DNA from: JAEUOS01 sp046160545
Lineage (GTDB): Bacteria; Pseudomonadota; Gammaproteobacteria; Burkholderiales; JAEUOS01
Reading direction: 5' to 3'
NCBI GenBank assembly: GCA_046160545.1
Contig: JBJXGS010000252.1
Location: 1-64,000 of the forward strand
Length of the DNA stretch: 64,000 nucleotides
Shown here: piece by piece, positions 26,052-35,981 of the stretch
Layout: each line of letters begins with the position of its first letter
Numbering within the stretch: the stretch's first letter is position 1
Notes under the pieces: model-generated
What the model saw: the letters and a program-made list of their open reading frames with translations, nothing else
What the model was told of the DNA's origin: nothing
Database searches by the model: none
Translations under genes and position numbers: made by a program

Positions 26052-27206
26052 TCATCGCGACCCGGCTGCAGTGATTTGATCTATGCGTTCCCGAAAGCGC
26101 AAACCCGCGGCACGGTAGCCGAAATTCGCCCGCATGTGCAGGCGCGCGCGCCGCCCGAGTTCGCGCCCATAGGCCGGGTCTTCGCTTACTTTGCGCATCG
26201 CCAGCGCCGCCGCTGCGCAGTCGGCGTCCGCCCATACCTGGCCTTCGTGATGCGGATACTCGCCCTCCTTGACCGGCACCAGTACAAACGGCACATGCAT
26301 GGAGACATGGGCTGCCATGAAGTCCGTATTTCCACCGTGCGCAGTTGCGATGACCGGCTTGCCCAGCGCCATTGCCTCGGCAATGCCGAATCCGTACCCC
26401 TCGGAGCGATGCAAGGAGACGAAGCAGTCGCAGGCCCGCACAAGGTTCTTGATTTCGTCGTAGGTCAAGGACGCCGAGATCAGGGTGGCCCGACCGGCCA
26501 GGTCGCCGAGCTCGGCATTGAGTACCTCGTACCCGTCGACATCGGTATCGGCTCCGTTCACTTTGATGACAAGATGAACCGGTGCATGTGGGATTTGCGC
26601 CAGCAGCTTACGGTAGGCGTTGATCACCGCCAGCGGGTTCTTGCGCGCCGTGTAGGAGCGCAGATCATAGAAGAAAAAAAACGTGTAACGGGCCTCAGGA
26701 ATGCCGAAATGGCGGCGTCCGAACATCGCACGAAGATGCACGTCACATGCCAGGGTCATGCGTACCACGGGCTTGCTGCAGGCATTGCGCAAGCTATCCT
26801 CGATGTAGCTCGAAGGCGCCCAGATTTCGTCGAACAAATCCAGCTGTCGCGCCCACTCCGCCGGGTAGCGCGGCAACTCCCAGAGCGGATAGATTATGTT
26901 GTACCCACTCCAATGCTCCCGGTAGGACAGATGCTTGATCGCCTGGTCAACCTCGTTACCATTGACATGGTAGACGTTGATCGCGGCCGTCTCCTCGGTC
27001 AAGGCAGGACCAAACTCGGCAACCTCGGCAGGGTTTGGTTCCTGCAGTCGATAGACGTCAGTCAGGCGGGGCAGCATCGCGGCGGCACGCATTGAACGGA
27101 ATGTCGCGCGCACATGCTCCCCCATGCCTATAGGCATGAACGGATGTCCCACCAGGCGAACGACTGGAGCTTTCGACCCCGCCCCTTGCTGCGCCACGAG
27201 TTTCAA
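26052..27206 (-). CDS. Glycosyltransferase, GT4/GT1 fold
   Basis: A 384-residue GT-B transferase. The C-terminal donor domain shows FVSLHRSEGYGFGIAEAMALGKPVIAT, the E-x7-E-like motif of GT4 enzymes. An upstream KVNGADTDVDGYEVLNAE region and the FFYDLRSYTARKNP segment resemble retaining transferases often found next to WbsX-containing proteins. It should add a sugar to the lipid-linked glycan in the cytoplasm. The ATG overlaps the stop of the fusion-protein gene (ATGA), so translation is likely coupled. Donor and linkage are unknown. Confidence 0.88.
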   Translation of the reverse strand: MKLVAQQGAGSKAPVVRLVGHPFMPIGMGEHVRATFRSMRAAAMLPRLTDVYRLQEPNPAEVAEFGPALTEETAAINVYHVNGNEVDQAIKHLSYREHWSGYNIIYPLWELPRYPAEWARQLDLFDEIWAPSSYIEDSLRNACSKPVVRMTLACDVHLRAMFGRRHFGIPEARYTFFFFYDLRSYTARKNPLAVINAYRKLLAQIPHAPVHLVIKVNGADTDVDGYEVLNAELGDLAGRATLISASLTYDEIKNLVRACDCFVSLHRSEGYGFGIAEAMALGKPVIATAHGGNTDFMAAHVSMHVPFVLVPVKEGEYPHHEGQVWADADCAAAALAMRKVSEDPAYGRELGRRARLHMRANFGYRAAGLRFRERIDQITAAGSR

Positions 27207-30200
27207 GACGCAACCCCCATGTCAGCCGCATCGAGCGCATCGCGTACAGCCTGCAGGTAGGCGTGGCCGAAGCGACGATCCGGCTCAAGGTATGCACCCT
27301 CCGCCCATTCATTCCAGGCGTTGATGAAGAGCAGCCGTTCGCCCGGCCCACGTTCGACAAACGTGTGTTCGATCGCCGCGTTGAGCCAGGCCCGAAACGC
27401 GCCGGGCGTTGCATGTTCAAAGGTGAAGGGATTGTCCTGCCGGCGCGGCGTGTTGTCCCAACCCGGTGCCACGCCGCGAAAGCGTGTGTATCCAGGCGCC
27501 GGGCGGGCTCCAAAGCGAACCGCAAGATCGCGATAGTCGGCGACCTGACCAGAAAATCGAGGGTTGAGGATTTGCCCGGCCGGCGGGCGGGGATCCGCCA
27601 TTTCCTGCGGCGGAAACTCGACGCTCGAGTCGCATCCGTAGTCGCTCGGGTGGAGCGTCCGTGTTGCCAGTTCAAGCGACTCGACCATGCTGACGTGTAT
27701 CTCCCCGATTCCGGATGCGCGGCAGGCGTCGCGCCAGCGCCGGGCGGTCTCGCAAAAATCCGGAAAGAGATTGACCCGGTAGACCAGGATCAACGGTTTC
27801 CCGACGACGCGGATGTAACGAGGATCCCGAAAGTAGCGACTCAGGTCTTCGATCACCGCCAAATCGTCATCAGCGGAGTGCGCTTGCCCGATCAGGACAT
27901 CATCCGCACGTCCGTCCCAGCGTCGGGTCCAGTTCTCGTTGGCCCAGCACAGGCAAAATGGAAAGTCCGGTCGCCCTGAGGCCAGCATGTTCTCGATGGG
28001 GGCCTCCAGCAACCGGCGCCCGCCAAACCAGTAGTAATAAAAGCAGAACCCTGCCACGCCATAGCGCCGTGCCAGTTCGGCCTGGGCTTCCATGACCTCG
28101 GCGGCGCGCAGATCGTAGTAGCCGAGATCGGCGGGAACGCGAGGCTGATCCTGACCGACGAAGTTTGGCTTGGCTTTGACGACATTGGCCCACTCGGTGA
28201 ATCCTTGTCCCCACCACGCATCGTTTTCGGCAATCGGGTGGAACTGCGGCAGATAAAATGCGATCGCCCGGATGCGTGCAGACTCATCGATCTCCTCTTG
28301 CCACTTGCGATAGAGCGTGGAGAGGTTGCGCGTGACGCAGCGCATCTTGAAATCGTCAGGCAGCGCCCCGGTGGTACGTGACAGGTGATGGACAACGACC
28401 GAGTCGGCCGCGCAAAAAACCGAGTAACCAAGGCTGCGCGCCGCCAGGCAAAGGTCGGCGTCTTCGGCGTAACAAGGCAAGTAATCTTCGGAAAATCCAC
28501 CGAGCTTGCGCAGCAAGTCGCCCCGCACCAGCATGCAGGCCCCGGATACGAAGTCAACGCGCCGTGTAAATGAGTATTCCGGCAGGTCGGGGTCGTCGTT
28601 CAGGCCGATCATTTGCGGAGTGCCATCGCAGCGCAACCCAACCCCGGATTCCTGCAGGTAACCGCTTGGATAGATGATGCGAGGGCCTGCAATCCCGGCA
28701 TCAGGGTGTTCGACGAAGACCTTCGCCAGGGAGTTGAGCCAGTTGGCGGTGACCTGAACGTCGTTGTTGAGAAACAGGACGTTTCGCCCGCGTGCGCGCG
28801 GCAGTGCCCGATTGCAATTGCGCAGGAAACCCATGTTGGCAGCGCCGGTGATCAAGACCAGGTGTTCGATCTGGGCGAGCGCCGCGGCGGTTCCGTCTGT
28901 GGATCCATCATCACAAACGATGACCTCGAAACTGGGAGCGCCCTCCGCATGGATGGCGATCGAGAGCAAGCACTCGCAAGTCAGGTCCACGTTGTTGAAG
29001 GCCGGAATGACGATCGACACCTCGGGTTGCGCCGGTGGACGCGGCAAGCGCACGCGACGCGCTGCCTGCAGCGGTGATTCACCGGACAAGCTGATCATCT
29101 GCGCAGGTGTCACACGCATCGCCATGCGCCGGGCGTGGTCTATTGCGGCGATGCGCTGCCTGACTGACTCTCCGTCACGCCACTCCCAGCGACCGTCGGC
29201 CGCCGGCAGAGCCCGCTGCACTCCTTCATGGGGCAACGCCTCTTCGACCGTCGTGGTCTCTTCGACGCCAACGGCTGCCGCTGCCTCGACCGCCTTCCAA
29301 CGCTTCGTTGCAAGCCAGGCCTCATAAGATGCTGAACCACGCATCGCATACCCTGTAAACGCAAAAAACAGGCCCTTCAGGCGCTGCTTGGACCCAGCCG
29401 AGACTGGCAACCGCCGATAGACCGTGGTCATGACCCCGACACAGGAATCGCGCCAACGAAGAATCTGCTGCGCCCCGTCGCGGAAGGGCTTTGTCGCCCG
29501 CCATGACCACGAAGCGCAGATCGACGCGAGAGTTGCCTCCTGCACGGCGAGCGCCGCTCGCGCCTCGCGCAGCTCCCCCTCCCGATTGCCGTGCGCGATC
29601 TCCAGTTCCCTGACATGGCACTGCATCGCCCATGCCTTGGCCTGATGCGCCTCGTCGGCCTGGCGCAAACGCAGGGCAGACTCATCGAGTCCCTGCTGCG
29701 CGAGATCCGACTTTGCCTTGGCCGCTTCGCGCCGACGCTCAGCATCCTGCAATCGCTGCGCCAGATGCTCGACGCGCCGCGATAGCCGTTCGGCACGCAG
29801 TGCCTCGCGGCGCGCGCGGCGCGCCTCACGGGCCAATTGCGCCTCCTGTAGGCGCAGAAGCTCGAACGAACGACCTTGTGCCGCCTCGACCTCCTTGAGC
29901 CGTACTTCGAGGCGCAGCCCCTGTGCGAGACGCTCGCGCAGCAATCCTCCATTCGCTGTCAGCCGGAAGCGCGGGGCCGCGTCGACCAGACTCACCGGCA
30001 CGGCAGTGTCATCCCGATCCGTATTGGGCCCACCCGGTGGCGTGGTTCTCAAATCCAGCTGCCGTTCTAGCCGGGAAGTGAGCTCGGCACTCTCCCGCAG
30101 CGCTTGTTCTGCCCACTGCGCTGTCTGGCGATGTTCGCAATAGAGATCCTGCGTCCGGTCGATAAAGACCGACCCGGGCAGGGGCGGCAGGGAAGCGTCG

Positions 30201-30943
30201 CTGCAATACGCCAGCAAATAAACCGGATCCGGCATTTGCAAACCACCTGGCACCATGCGGCCTTTCGTATCCACCGCAAGAGCGCTGATGCGCTCGGATC
30301 CTAGTTCGCGCCCCCCTGGCACGCCCGCGATCGACGATACAAGGATCATCCGCTGACCGTACATTTTCACGTTGCCGAAGCGGCGGCTCAGGAGAGCGTG
30401 GAACTCCTCGGCATGAAGCTCATGAAGATGGTAGGCGTTGTGGTGATCCGGAATGTCACTATAGACACGCTTGTCCGGCGATGATATGAACAGGACTCCA
30501 CCGGGACGCAGAACTCGCTTGATCTCTCCGATCATTTCAGCCTGACCGGTGAGATGTTCGATGGTCTCAAACGACGTGACCACATCCACGCAGGCGTCCG
30601 ACAACGGAAGCCGGTCCGCGCGCGCCGCGATGAAGGTCAGGTTTGGCCGATCGGAATAACGCGCTACGGCATGTCGGACGGCGTCTGTCGCGACATCAAT
30701 GCCGATCACCCGGTCTGCGCGCGAAGCCAGCAGTGCAGCGCCATAGCCTTCGCCGGAGGCAAGATCAAGCACGATTCGTCCATGCACGGACTCAAGGCAC
30801 ACGGCATAACGATGCAGGTGTTCGTAACGAATTTCGCCGCCCAGCTCCGGAACGTATCGCTCTCCGGTGAAGGCAAGGCTCAGGTCCGATGCCGAGTCGG
30901 CGCCTTCGTTCGGCGCGGGGGCAATATCGGAGGGAGAGCTCAC
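27203..30943 (-). CDS. Methyltransferase / coiled-coil / GT2 / WbsX-like fusion protein
   Basis: The 1246-residue cytoplasmic protein has four parts. (1) A class I SAM methyltransferase (about 25-200; LDLASGEGYG, FETIEHLTG). (2) A long Ala/Arg/Glu coiled coil (about 340-470) plus a linker. (3) A GT2 glycosyltransferase (about 630-890; VSIVIPAFNN, CDDGSTDGT, FLNNDVQV). (4) A glycoside hydrolase 99-like WbsX domain (about 890-1240; FYLPQFHPIAENDAWWGQGF, FCLCWANENWTRRWDG). Such proteins build and cap O-antigen-type glycans; a coiled coil may act as a chain-length ruler as in WbdD. It overlaps both neighbours by 4 bp and directly follows the Wzt gene, suggesting it terminates the chain exported by Wzm/Wzt. 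Confidence 0.85.
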   Translation of the reverse strand: MSSPSDIAPAPNEGADSASDLSLAFTGERYVPELGGEIRYEHLHRYAVCLESVHGRIVLDLASGEGYGAALLASRADRVIGIDVATDAVRHAVARYSDRPNLTFIAARADRLPLSDACVDVVTSFETIEHLTGQAEMIGEIKRVLRPGGVLFISSPDKRVYSDIPDHHNAYHLHELHAEEFHALLSRRFGNVKMYGQRMILVSSIAGVPGGRELGSERISALAVDTKGRMVPGGLQMPDPVYLLAYCSDASLPPLPGSVFIDRTQDLYCEHRQTAQWAEQALRESAELTSRLERQLDLRTTPPGGPNTDRDDTAVPVSLVDAAPRFRLTANGGLLRERLAQGLRLEVRLKEVEAAQGRSFELLRLQEAQLAREARRARREALRAERLSRRVEHLAQRLQDAERRREAAKAKSDLAQQGLDESALRLRQADEAHQAKAWAMQCHVRELEIAHGNREGELREARAALAVQEATLASICASWSWRATKPFRDGAQQILRWRDSCVGVMTTVYRRLPVSAGSKQRLKGLFFAFTGYAMRGSASYEAWLATKRWKAVEAAAAVGVEETTTVEEALPHEGVQRALPAADGRWEWRDGESVRQRIAAIDHARRMAMRVTPAQMISLSGESPLQAARRVRLPRPPAQPEVSIVIPAFNNVDLTCECLLSIAIHAEGAPSFEVIVCDDGSTDGTAAALAQIEHLVLITGAANMGFLRNCNRALPRARGRNVLFLNNDVQVTANWLNSLAKVFVEHPDAGIAGPRIIYPSGYLQESGVGLRCDGTPQMIGLNDDPDLPEYSFTRRVDFVSGACMLVRGDLLRKLGGFSEDYLPCYAEDADLCLAARSLGYSVFCAADSVVVHHLSRTTGALPDDFKMRCVTRNLSTLYRKWQEEIDESARIRAIAFYLPQFHPIAENDAWWGQGFTEWANVVKAKPNFVGQDQPRVPADLGYYDLRAAEVMEAQAELARRYGVAGFCFYYYWFGGRRLLEAPIENMLASGRPDFPFCLCWANENWTRRWDGRADDVLIGQAHSADDDLAVIEDLSRYFRDPRYIRVVGKPLILVYRVNLFPDFCETARRWRDACRASGIGEIHVSMVESLELATRTLHPSDYGCDSSVEFPPQEMADPRPPAGQILNPRFSGQVADYRDLAVRFGARPAPGYTRFRGVAPGWDNTPRRQDNPFTFEHATPGAFRAWLNAAIEHTFVERGPGERLLFINAWNEWAEGAYLEPDRRFGHAYLQAVRDALDAADMGVAS

Positions 30944-32280
30944 TTGCGCTCCAGCGATATGCCGTGCATCGGAATTCCCACCAGTCCGAGCCGAACCGGA
31001 CTAGCATGCACGCGCAGTACCAGCGCGTCATGAATCCAATGCAATTGCTCGTGCGACTCCTGGGTACCGTTCGCAATAGCCGGTGAGACGGCATACTCCC
31101 CGGTCGGCAAATACGGAAAGTCAAACTTGAAGGTCGCAACGATCGCCTGGCCGGCGAGCAGCTGCACGGGACGGTCCCGGTACGGCAAGTAGGTGTTGTC
31201 GACAAACACTTCCTGGCCGAGGCGATCCTTCACTGTAAATCCCAGTATGGGACGCGCAATCGCCTCGGTCGCCAGCGCCTCGATCTGCAACGTCACTTCC
31301 TCCCCGCCGACCAGCCAAGCCAGTGGGACTCCCTCATTGTCCAGCAGGCGCACATCCGTGATCCGGGCAGCGCCTGATCCGAAGGCTGCCTGCGCTGCGT
31401 CAAAGCTGAAGACCTCGACGTCATTGCGCAGATTCGAGCCATTGAACAGGTCGCTGCGCATATCACGGCGCACCACCCCATCACGCGCGCCAACACCGGT
31501 GTCACCCTCGGCGACACACTCGTCCTCCGCGGTGATCGAGTTCTCGAACAGCGTCTCGAGATAGCGGGCGGCAACATCCTTGGGAGCACCAATCGCTTCT
31601 ATTCGGCCTTCCGACAACAACAGCGCACGATCGCAGAGATTGGTCACCGCGCCGATGTCATGGCTGCAGAAAAGCACGGTTCCGCGGCGCATGAAATCGC
31701 GCAGGAACCTCATGCACTTCTGCACGAAAAATGCGTCTCCGACCGACAGTGCTTCATCGATTATCAGAATCTCGGCATCAACATGCGCCGCGACCGCGAA
31801 CGCAAGGCGAACGAACATTCCACTCGAATAGCGCTTGACCGGCTGGTCAATGTAATCACCAATGTCCGCGAAGGCGACTATGTGATCCATGCGCTGGGCG
31901 ATTTGCACCGGATCCAGACCCAGGATCGCTGCGCCCAGGCGGATGTTGTCGCGCCCGGAAAATTCCGGATTGAAGCCCGCCCCGAGTTCAAGCAGCGCCG
32001 CGAGGCGACCGTCGACAGCGACCGTGCCCGCACTGGGCCGGAGGACCCCGGCGATCAGTTGCAGCAGCGTCGACTTGCCACTCCCGTTGCGCCCGATCAC
32101 GCCGATCGTCTCGCCGCGCTTCACGTCGAATGAGACATCCTGCAAAACCCACTTCGCATCGACAGGTACGCGCGAACGCCATGGCAGCGCGTCCAGCAGG
32201 CCGCCGGAAGCGGTGCGACGCGTGGAATAGGCCTTGCCCAATCCGCGTACGCTGACTACCGGCATCGACTCAGACTGCAT
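30940..32280 (-). CDS. wzt: Polysaccharide ABC exporter ATPase with carbohydrate-binding tail (Wzt type)
   Basis: The 446-residue ATPase has Walker A GRNGSGKST (about 63-71), the signature YSSGMFVRLAFAVAA and Walker B ILIIDEALSVGD. The C-terminal 170 residues form a separate beta-sandwich, starting near ITDVRLLDNEGVPLAWLVGG, as in Wzt_C, which recognises the modified non-reducing end of the glycan before export. I chose ATG 32280, overlapping the permease by 11 bp; ATG 32265 is an alternative. It is coupled to the fusion protein by ATGA. The terminal-modification logic of O9a-type systems is likely but the glycan is unknown. Confidence 0.92.
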   Translation of the reverse strand: MQSESMPVVSVRGLGKAYSTRRTASGGLLDALPWRSRVPVDAKWVLQDVSFDVKRGETIGVIGRNGSGKSTLLQLIAGVLRPSAGTVAVDGRLAALLELGAGFNPEFSGRDNIRLGAAILGLDPVQIAQRMDHIVAFADIGDYIDQPVKRYSSGMFVRLAFAVAAHVDAEILIIDEALSVGDAFFVQKCMRFLRDFMRRGTVLFCSHDIGAVTNLCDRALLLSEGRIEAIGAPKDVAARYLETLFENSITAEDECVAEGDTGVGARDGVVRRDMRSDLFNGSNLRNDVEVFSFDAAQAAFGSGAARITDVRLLDNEGVPLAWLVGGEEVTLQIEALATEAIARPILGFTVKDRLGQEVFVDNTYLPYRDRPVQLLAGQAIVATFKFDFPYLPTGEYAVSPAIANGTQESHEQLHWIHDALVLRVHASPVRLGLVGIPMHGISLERK

Positions 32281-33100
32281 CCGCGAACCCGCCACGAACG
32301 GCCTCGAACCCGGCCGACCCGGCAATCGCCACCAAGGAGCACGCAAAGGTCCAGCTCAACCAGTTTGCCCAGTCCGTCGCATCTCCAAGAATCATGACTG
32401 CACGCGCGTTCTCGATTATTGTTGTCATCGGATTCAAGCGAAAAAGTTCCGTGAATTCCGCCGGGACCGCCGCCAGGGGATAGAACACAGGGCTCAAAAA
32501 CATCAACCCGGTGACACAAACCGATACCGCCTGCCCTACATCGCGCAGGAACACCCCAAGAGCCGCGAGCAGGAAGCCCACTCCCGCGGTCAGCAATATC
32601 AGCGGCAGTATGACCAGCGGCAACTGCAAAAGACTCAAGGGAGGCACGCCAAAATGAAGCACATGAAACGCCAGCCAGATGGCAAAGCCGGCCACTCCGT
32701 GAAAAAGAGCAGTGCCGATCGAAACCCACACCAGAAGGTGGAGCGGAAACACAACACGCTTGACATAGTGAGGGTGCGACAACACCAGTGTCGGCGCCCG
32801 ACCGACCACTTCGGCGAAAATATTGAAAACAATCAGGCCCGCGAAAAGGAATAGCGCAAACTCCATCGGCGAGGCATTGCCGGGGCGCCATTTGAGAGCG
32901 AAGACCTCGCTGAAGACAAACGTGTAAATGGCCAGCATGACCAGCGGATGCAGCAGCGCCCAGGCAAGCCCCGCCCGCGAGCCCTGGTATCGCGACGCAA
33001 TGTCACGCACGACCAGCGCAGCCAGGAGCCTTCTATGAGTCCAGGGGTCGCTAAAGCCCGCAAACAAGCGCGACTTGCCAAACTTCCCGGTCGACTCCAT
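32270..33100 (-). CDS. wzm: Polysaccharide ABC exporter permease (Wzm type)
   Basis: This 276-residue inner-membrane protein has six predicted membrane helices and the ABC-2 permease features of polysaccharide exporters: YQGSRAGLAWALLHPLVMLAIYTFVFS near the start and a C-terminal region with VFYPLAAVPAEFTELFRLNPMT (two motifs). With the Wzt-type ATPase it would move a finished lipid-linked glycan across the inner membrane. It lies 42 bp after prsT in the same operon. Confidence 0.92.
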   Translation of the reverse strand: MESTGKFGKSRLFAGFSDPWTHRRLLAALVVRDIASRYQGSRAGLAWALLHPLVMLAIYTFVFSEVFALKWRPGNASPMEFALFLFAGLIVFNIFAEVVGRAPTLVLSHPHYVKRVVFPLHLLVWVSIGTALFHGVAGFAIWLAFHVLHFGVPPLSLLQLPLVILPLILLTAGVGFLLAALGVFLRDVGQAVSVCVTGLMFLSPVFYPLAAVPAEFTELFRLNPMTTIIENARAVMILGDATDWANWLSWTFACSLVAIAGSAGFEAVRGGFADAV

Positions 33101-33142
33101 ATGCTACAGCCCTTGCATTCGGCACCTTTGACGTGACGACGC

Positions 33143-35965
33143 CTAAAGTGATCGCAAGAGCTTGGTCACCTCAGCATGCGCGGGGAACTGCTCGCCCAAA
33201 AGCTGCAGTATTCCCAGTTCGCGCTTGGCATCGGCGGTACGACCCGCCTTGATGAGAACGCGCGCATAGTTGAGTTGGATGTCGTAGCCCTTGGGCGCGG
33301 CTCGTGATGCCTTGAACAGGAGCTCAAGCGCCCGTTCGTTTTCGCCTGCGTCGGCGAGAATCATCGCCAGCGTGTCCATGAATTCCGGCTGCTTTGGCAA
33401 TAAATTGTGGGCGCGCTCCGCAAAATCACGCGCTTCAGGGGACTTCAGCCGCGCCGCGACAAAGGCAAGATTGTTGAGCAGCCGCGGATCATCAGGAGCC
33501 ACTTGTAGCACGGCCTTGAATCCGGAGAATGCCGCAGCGAAATCCTTGCGCGCGGCAGCGGCCTCGGCAGCGTACAGTCGGGCCGCCTTGTCTTCCGGAT
33601 AGTCATTGACCCAGCGCGCAAGGATCTGTTCGGCTTCAGAAGCCTTGCCTGCTTTATGGAGCGCACCATGGCGCTTGATGACCAGTTCGGTCGAAATCGA
33701 CGCCTTCATTCCGGCCGAATAAGCTTCAGCAGCCTCCGCAAACTTCTTGGACGACATCAGGATGTCACCTTCGAGGAGGTATCCGATTGCCTCTCTCGGT
33801 CGCTGTTTTTGCAGTTCCTTGGCCAAGCGCGTGGCTTCGGTCGCTCTCCCTGCCTTTAAGTCAAGCAAGGCGAGGCCGCGCTGCGCGGTCACCAGGTTAG
33901 GCTGGATCGCCAGTGCCTTGCGCAAGCTTTGCGCAGATGCCTCGGGATTCTTCATCATGGCATAAAGCTCCGCAACGCGGAGATGTGGCTGCGGGGAGTT
34001 GGGTTGTAAACGCGCCATTTGCCCGTAGGTCGCCAGCGCCTGATTGTTGTCGCCAGCGGCAGCATAGGCTATGGCCAGAATTTCATAGGCCTCGCCTCGA
34101 TCGGGCAAGGCAGCAACGGCTGACTGCGCAGCCACAACAGCACTCTTGAAATCGCGGGCACCAAGGTGAAAGTTGACCAGCCCCACTCGAGGAGCGACAT
34201 CCCCAGGTCCGGCCTCGATCGCCTTGTTGAGCAGGCCCAGAATCTCCTCGCGCGGTGCGCTGGCCTCTCGGCGTACCTCGGCCAGTGCCAGCAGGGCGAG
34301 CGCGTTGCGCGGATTCTCGGCCAGCACCGACTCAAAGCGCTTCTGGGCGGCCGCCGGATTCTTGTCCTCGACGTCGAGTGTTGCGAGGCTCGCGGCAGCC
34401 GGGTAAAACCCTTTTGCGACCTCAAGCGCACGTTCCAGGCTTTTGCGCGCGCCACTGCGATCAGCCTTCGACAGCAGCACCTTGCCGCGCAGATAGTGCA
34501 GCGTGGGATTGTCCGGTGTTTTGCGTTCCAGACTTGCCAGGGCCTTGAGCGCCCGGTCAAACTGGTTCAAGCGCATCGCGTTGGCGATCAACGCCATGTC
34601 TGCGACGCTGCCGCGGTCAGATTGGGAGATGCGCTCCAGATCCGCAAAAGCCCGTTCCGTCTCGCCCAAGCCCATGCGCGCGAGTGCAAGAACGGTCCGG
34701 CTGGCCACGTCATCCGGACGGGCCTTGGTCGCCAGCAGCAGCAGTTCCTCGGCTCGTTTGTAGTTGCCCGCCTGCATGTGCGACTCACCGGCCAGTGCCA
34801 GGAGTTCCGGGCTCGCATCACCTTTCACAAGCGCTGGCTCGATGACACGAACCGCCTTGTCGGTCTGACCTTGCGCGACGTAGGTCATCGCGAGCCATCG
34901 CCTGGAACCAGACGCCTCGGGATCGATCTGCAAAGCCTTGAGCAACAAGGCTTCAGCCTGTATGTAGGAACGCAGGTTGAACTCGATCGACCCGGCCAGC
35001 TGCAATGCCACCGGCGAGTCAGGCGCCCTCGACAACAACAACTGTGCGGACTCACGGGCAGCCTTGTAGTCCCCCGAAACAGCGGCCAGCTGCGCCGTCA
35101 GTGCCGTGGTCTGCGGATGACGTCCGGCGTGCTTGCGCATTTCGGCGAGGTCGCTTTGCGCCATCTGAAAACTCGCGTGCTTGGCGTCAAAGCCCGACTG
35201 AACCAGTCTGGTCCACACCAGCGAGGCATGCGCCGCAGCGAAGTCCTGACGGACCTTGATTGCATCCTTGTAGGCCTCGGCCGCCGCATCGAGCCGGTTC
35301 AAGGAGCCCAGGATGTCACCCTTCAGCTTGAGCGCATCCGACGTCGCCGCTCCCGCCTTTGCGACAGACTCGATCAGATTCAAGGCCGCTGCGGAATCGC
35401 CTTCCAGCGCCACCAGTCGTGCCAGCAACAGTTGCGCCTCGCTATTTGTCGCCGACGCCTGGATAGCCGCCTGCACGATTTCCTTGGCTTCCTTGCGGCG
35501 TCCCAGGGAGAAATTGGCGAGCGAGACCAAGGTCATGACTTCGGAACGCGCTGCCGGCGACTTGACCTTTTCAAGTGCCTTGGTATCAAGCACTTCGCGA
35601 AACCTGTTGCGCCCGATTAAGGCCCGTAACAGCATCGGCTCGACTGCATCCGGAGAGAATCCCAGATCGCGCGCGCGCGTTAATTCAACCTCGGCGCCCG
35701 CCGGATCGCCAAGCTCCACTAGCGCGCGTCCAAGGACGTAACGCGCTTCCGGCAAATCACTTGCCCCCTGGAGAAGAAGTTTGGCCTGGGCCATAGCCGT
35801 ACGGTAGTCGCGCTTTTCAAGGCTTTCCCGAGCGAATGCAATCGAAGGGGCAGAAGCCTTGTCGCATCCGGCAACCAGCGCTCCGCCTGCCAGGACAACC
35901 GAAAAGGTCACGGCCGTCAGGCAGCGCAACGAGGGCGTAACAATCGCGGGCAAGGAATATGCCAT
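33143..35965 (-). CDS. prsT: XrtA/PEP-CTERM system TPR-repeat lipoprotein PrsT
   Basis: The 940-residue protein begins with a lipoprotein signal peptide (lipobox LVAGC, lipidated at about Cys34) and continues as roughly twenty or more tetratricopeptide repeats to the C-terminus. Length, lipobox and repeats match PrsT of exosortase A loci. It is thought to act in the envelope during exopolysaccharide assembly or export, as a scaffold. The start at 35965 is chosen because the signal peptide then begins correctly; an earlier ATG at 36067 lies inside the GT2 gene. It is unusual that PrsT is encoded away from PrsK/PrsR, on the other strand. Confidence 0.92.
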   Translation of the reverse strand: MAYSLPAIVTPSLRCLTAVTFSVVLAGGALVAGCDKASAPSIAFARESLEKRDYRTAMAQAKLLLQGASDLPEARYVLGRALVELGDPAGAEVELTRARDLGFSPDAVEPMLLRALIGRNRFREVLDTKALEKVKSPAARSEVMTLVSLANFSLGRRKEAKEIVQAAIQASATNSEAQLLLARLVALEGDSAAALNLIESVAKAGAATSDALKLKGDILGSLNRLDAAAEAYKDAIKVRQDFAAAHASLVWTRLVQSGFDAKHASFQMAQSDLAEMRKHAGRHPQTTALTAQLAAVSGDYKAARESAQLLLSRAPDSPVALQLAGSIEFNLRSYIQAEALLLKALQIDPEASGSRRWLAMTYVAQGQTDKAVRVIEPALVKGDASPELLALAGESHMQAGNYKRAEELLLLATKARPDDVASRTVLALARMGLGETERAFADLERISQSDRGSVADMALIANAMRLNQFDRALKALASLERKTPDNPTLHYLRGKVLLSKADRSGARKSLERALEVAKGFYPAAASLATLDVEDKNPAAAQKRFESVLAENPRNALALLALAEVRREASAPREEILGLLNKAIEAGPGDVAPRVGLVNFHLGARDFKSAVVAAQSAVAALPDRGEAYEILAIAYAAAGDNNQALATYGQMARLQPNSPQPHLRVAELYAMMKNPEASAQSLRKALAIQPNLVTAQRGLALLDLKAGRATEATRLAKELQKQRPREAIGYLLEGDILMSSKKFAEAAEAYSAGMKASISTELVIKRHGALHKAGKASEAEQILARWVNDYPEDKAARLYAAEAAAARKDFAAAFSGFKAVLQVAPDDPRLLNNLAFVAARLKSPEARDFAERAHNLLPKQPEFMDTLAMILADAGENERALELLFKASRAAPKGYDIQLNYARVLIKAGRTADAKRELGILQLLGEQFPAHAEVTKLLRSL

Positions 35966-35981
35966 GGCATCCCAGCTTGAG

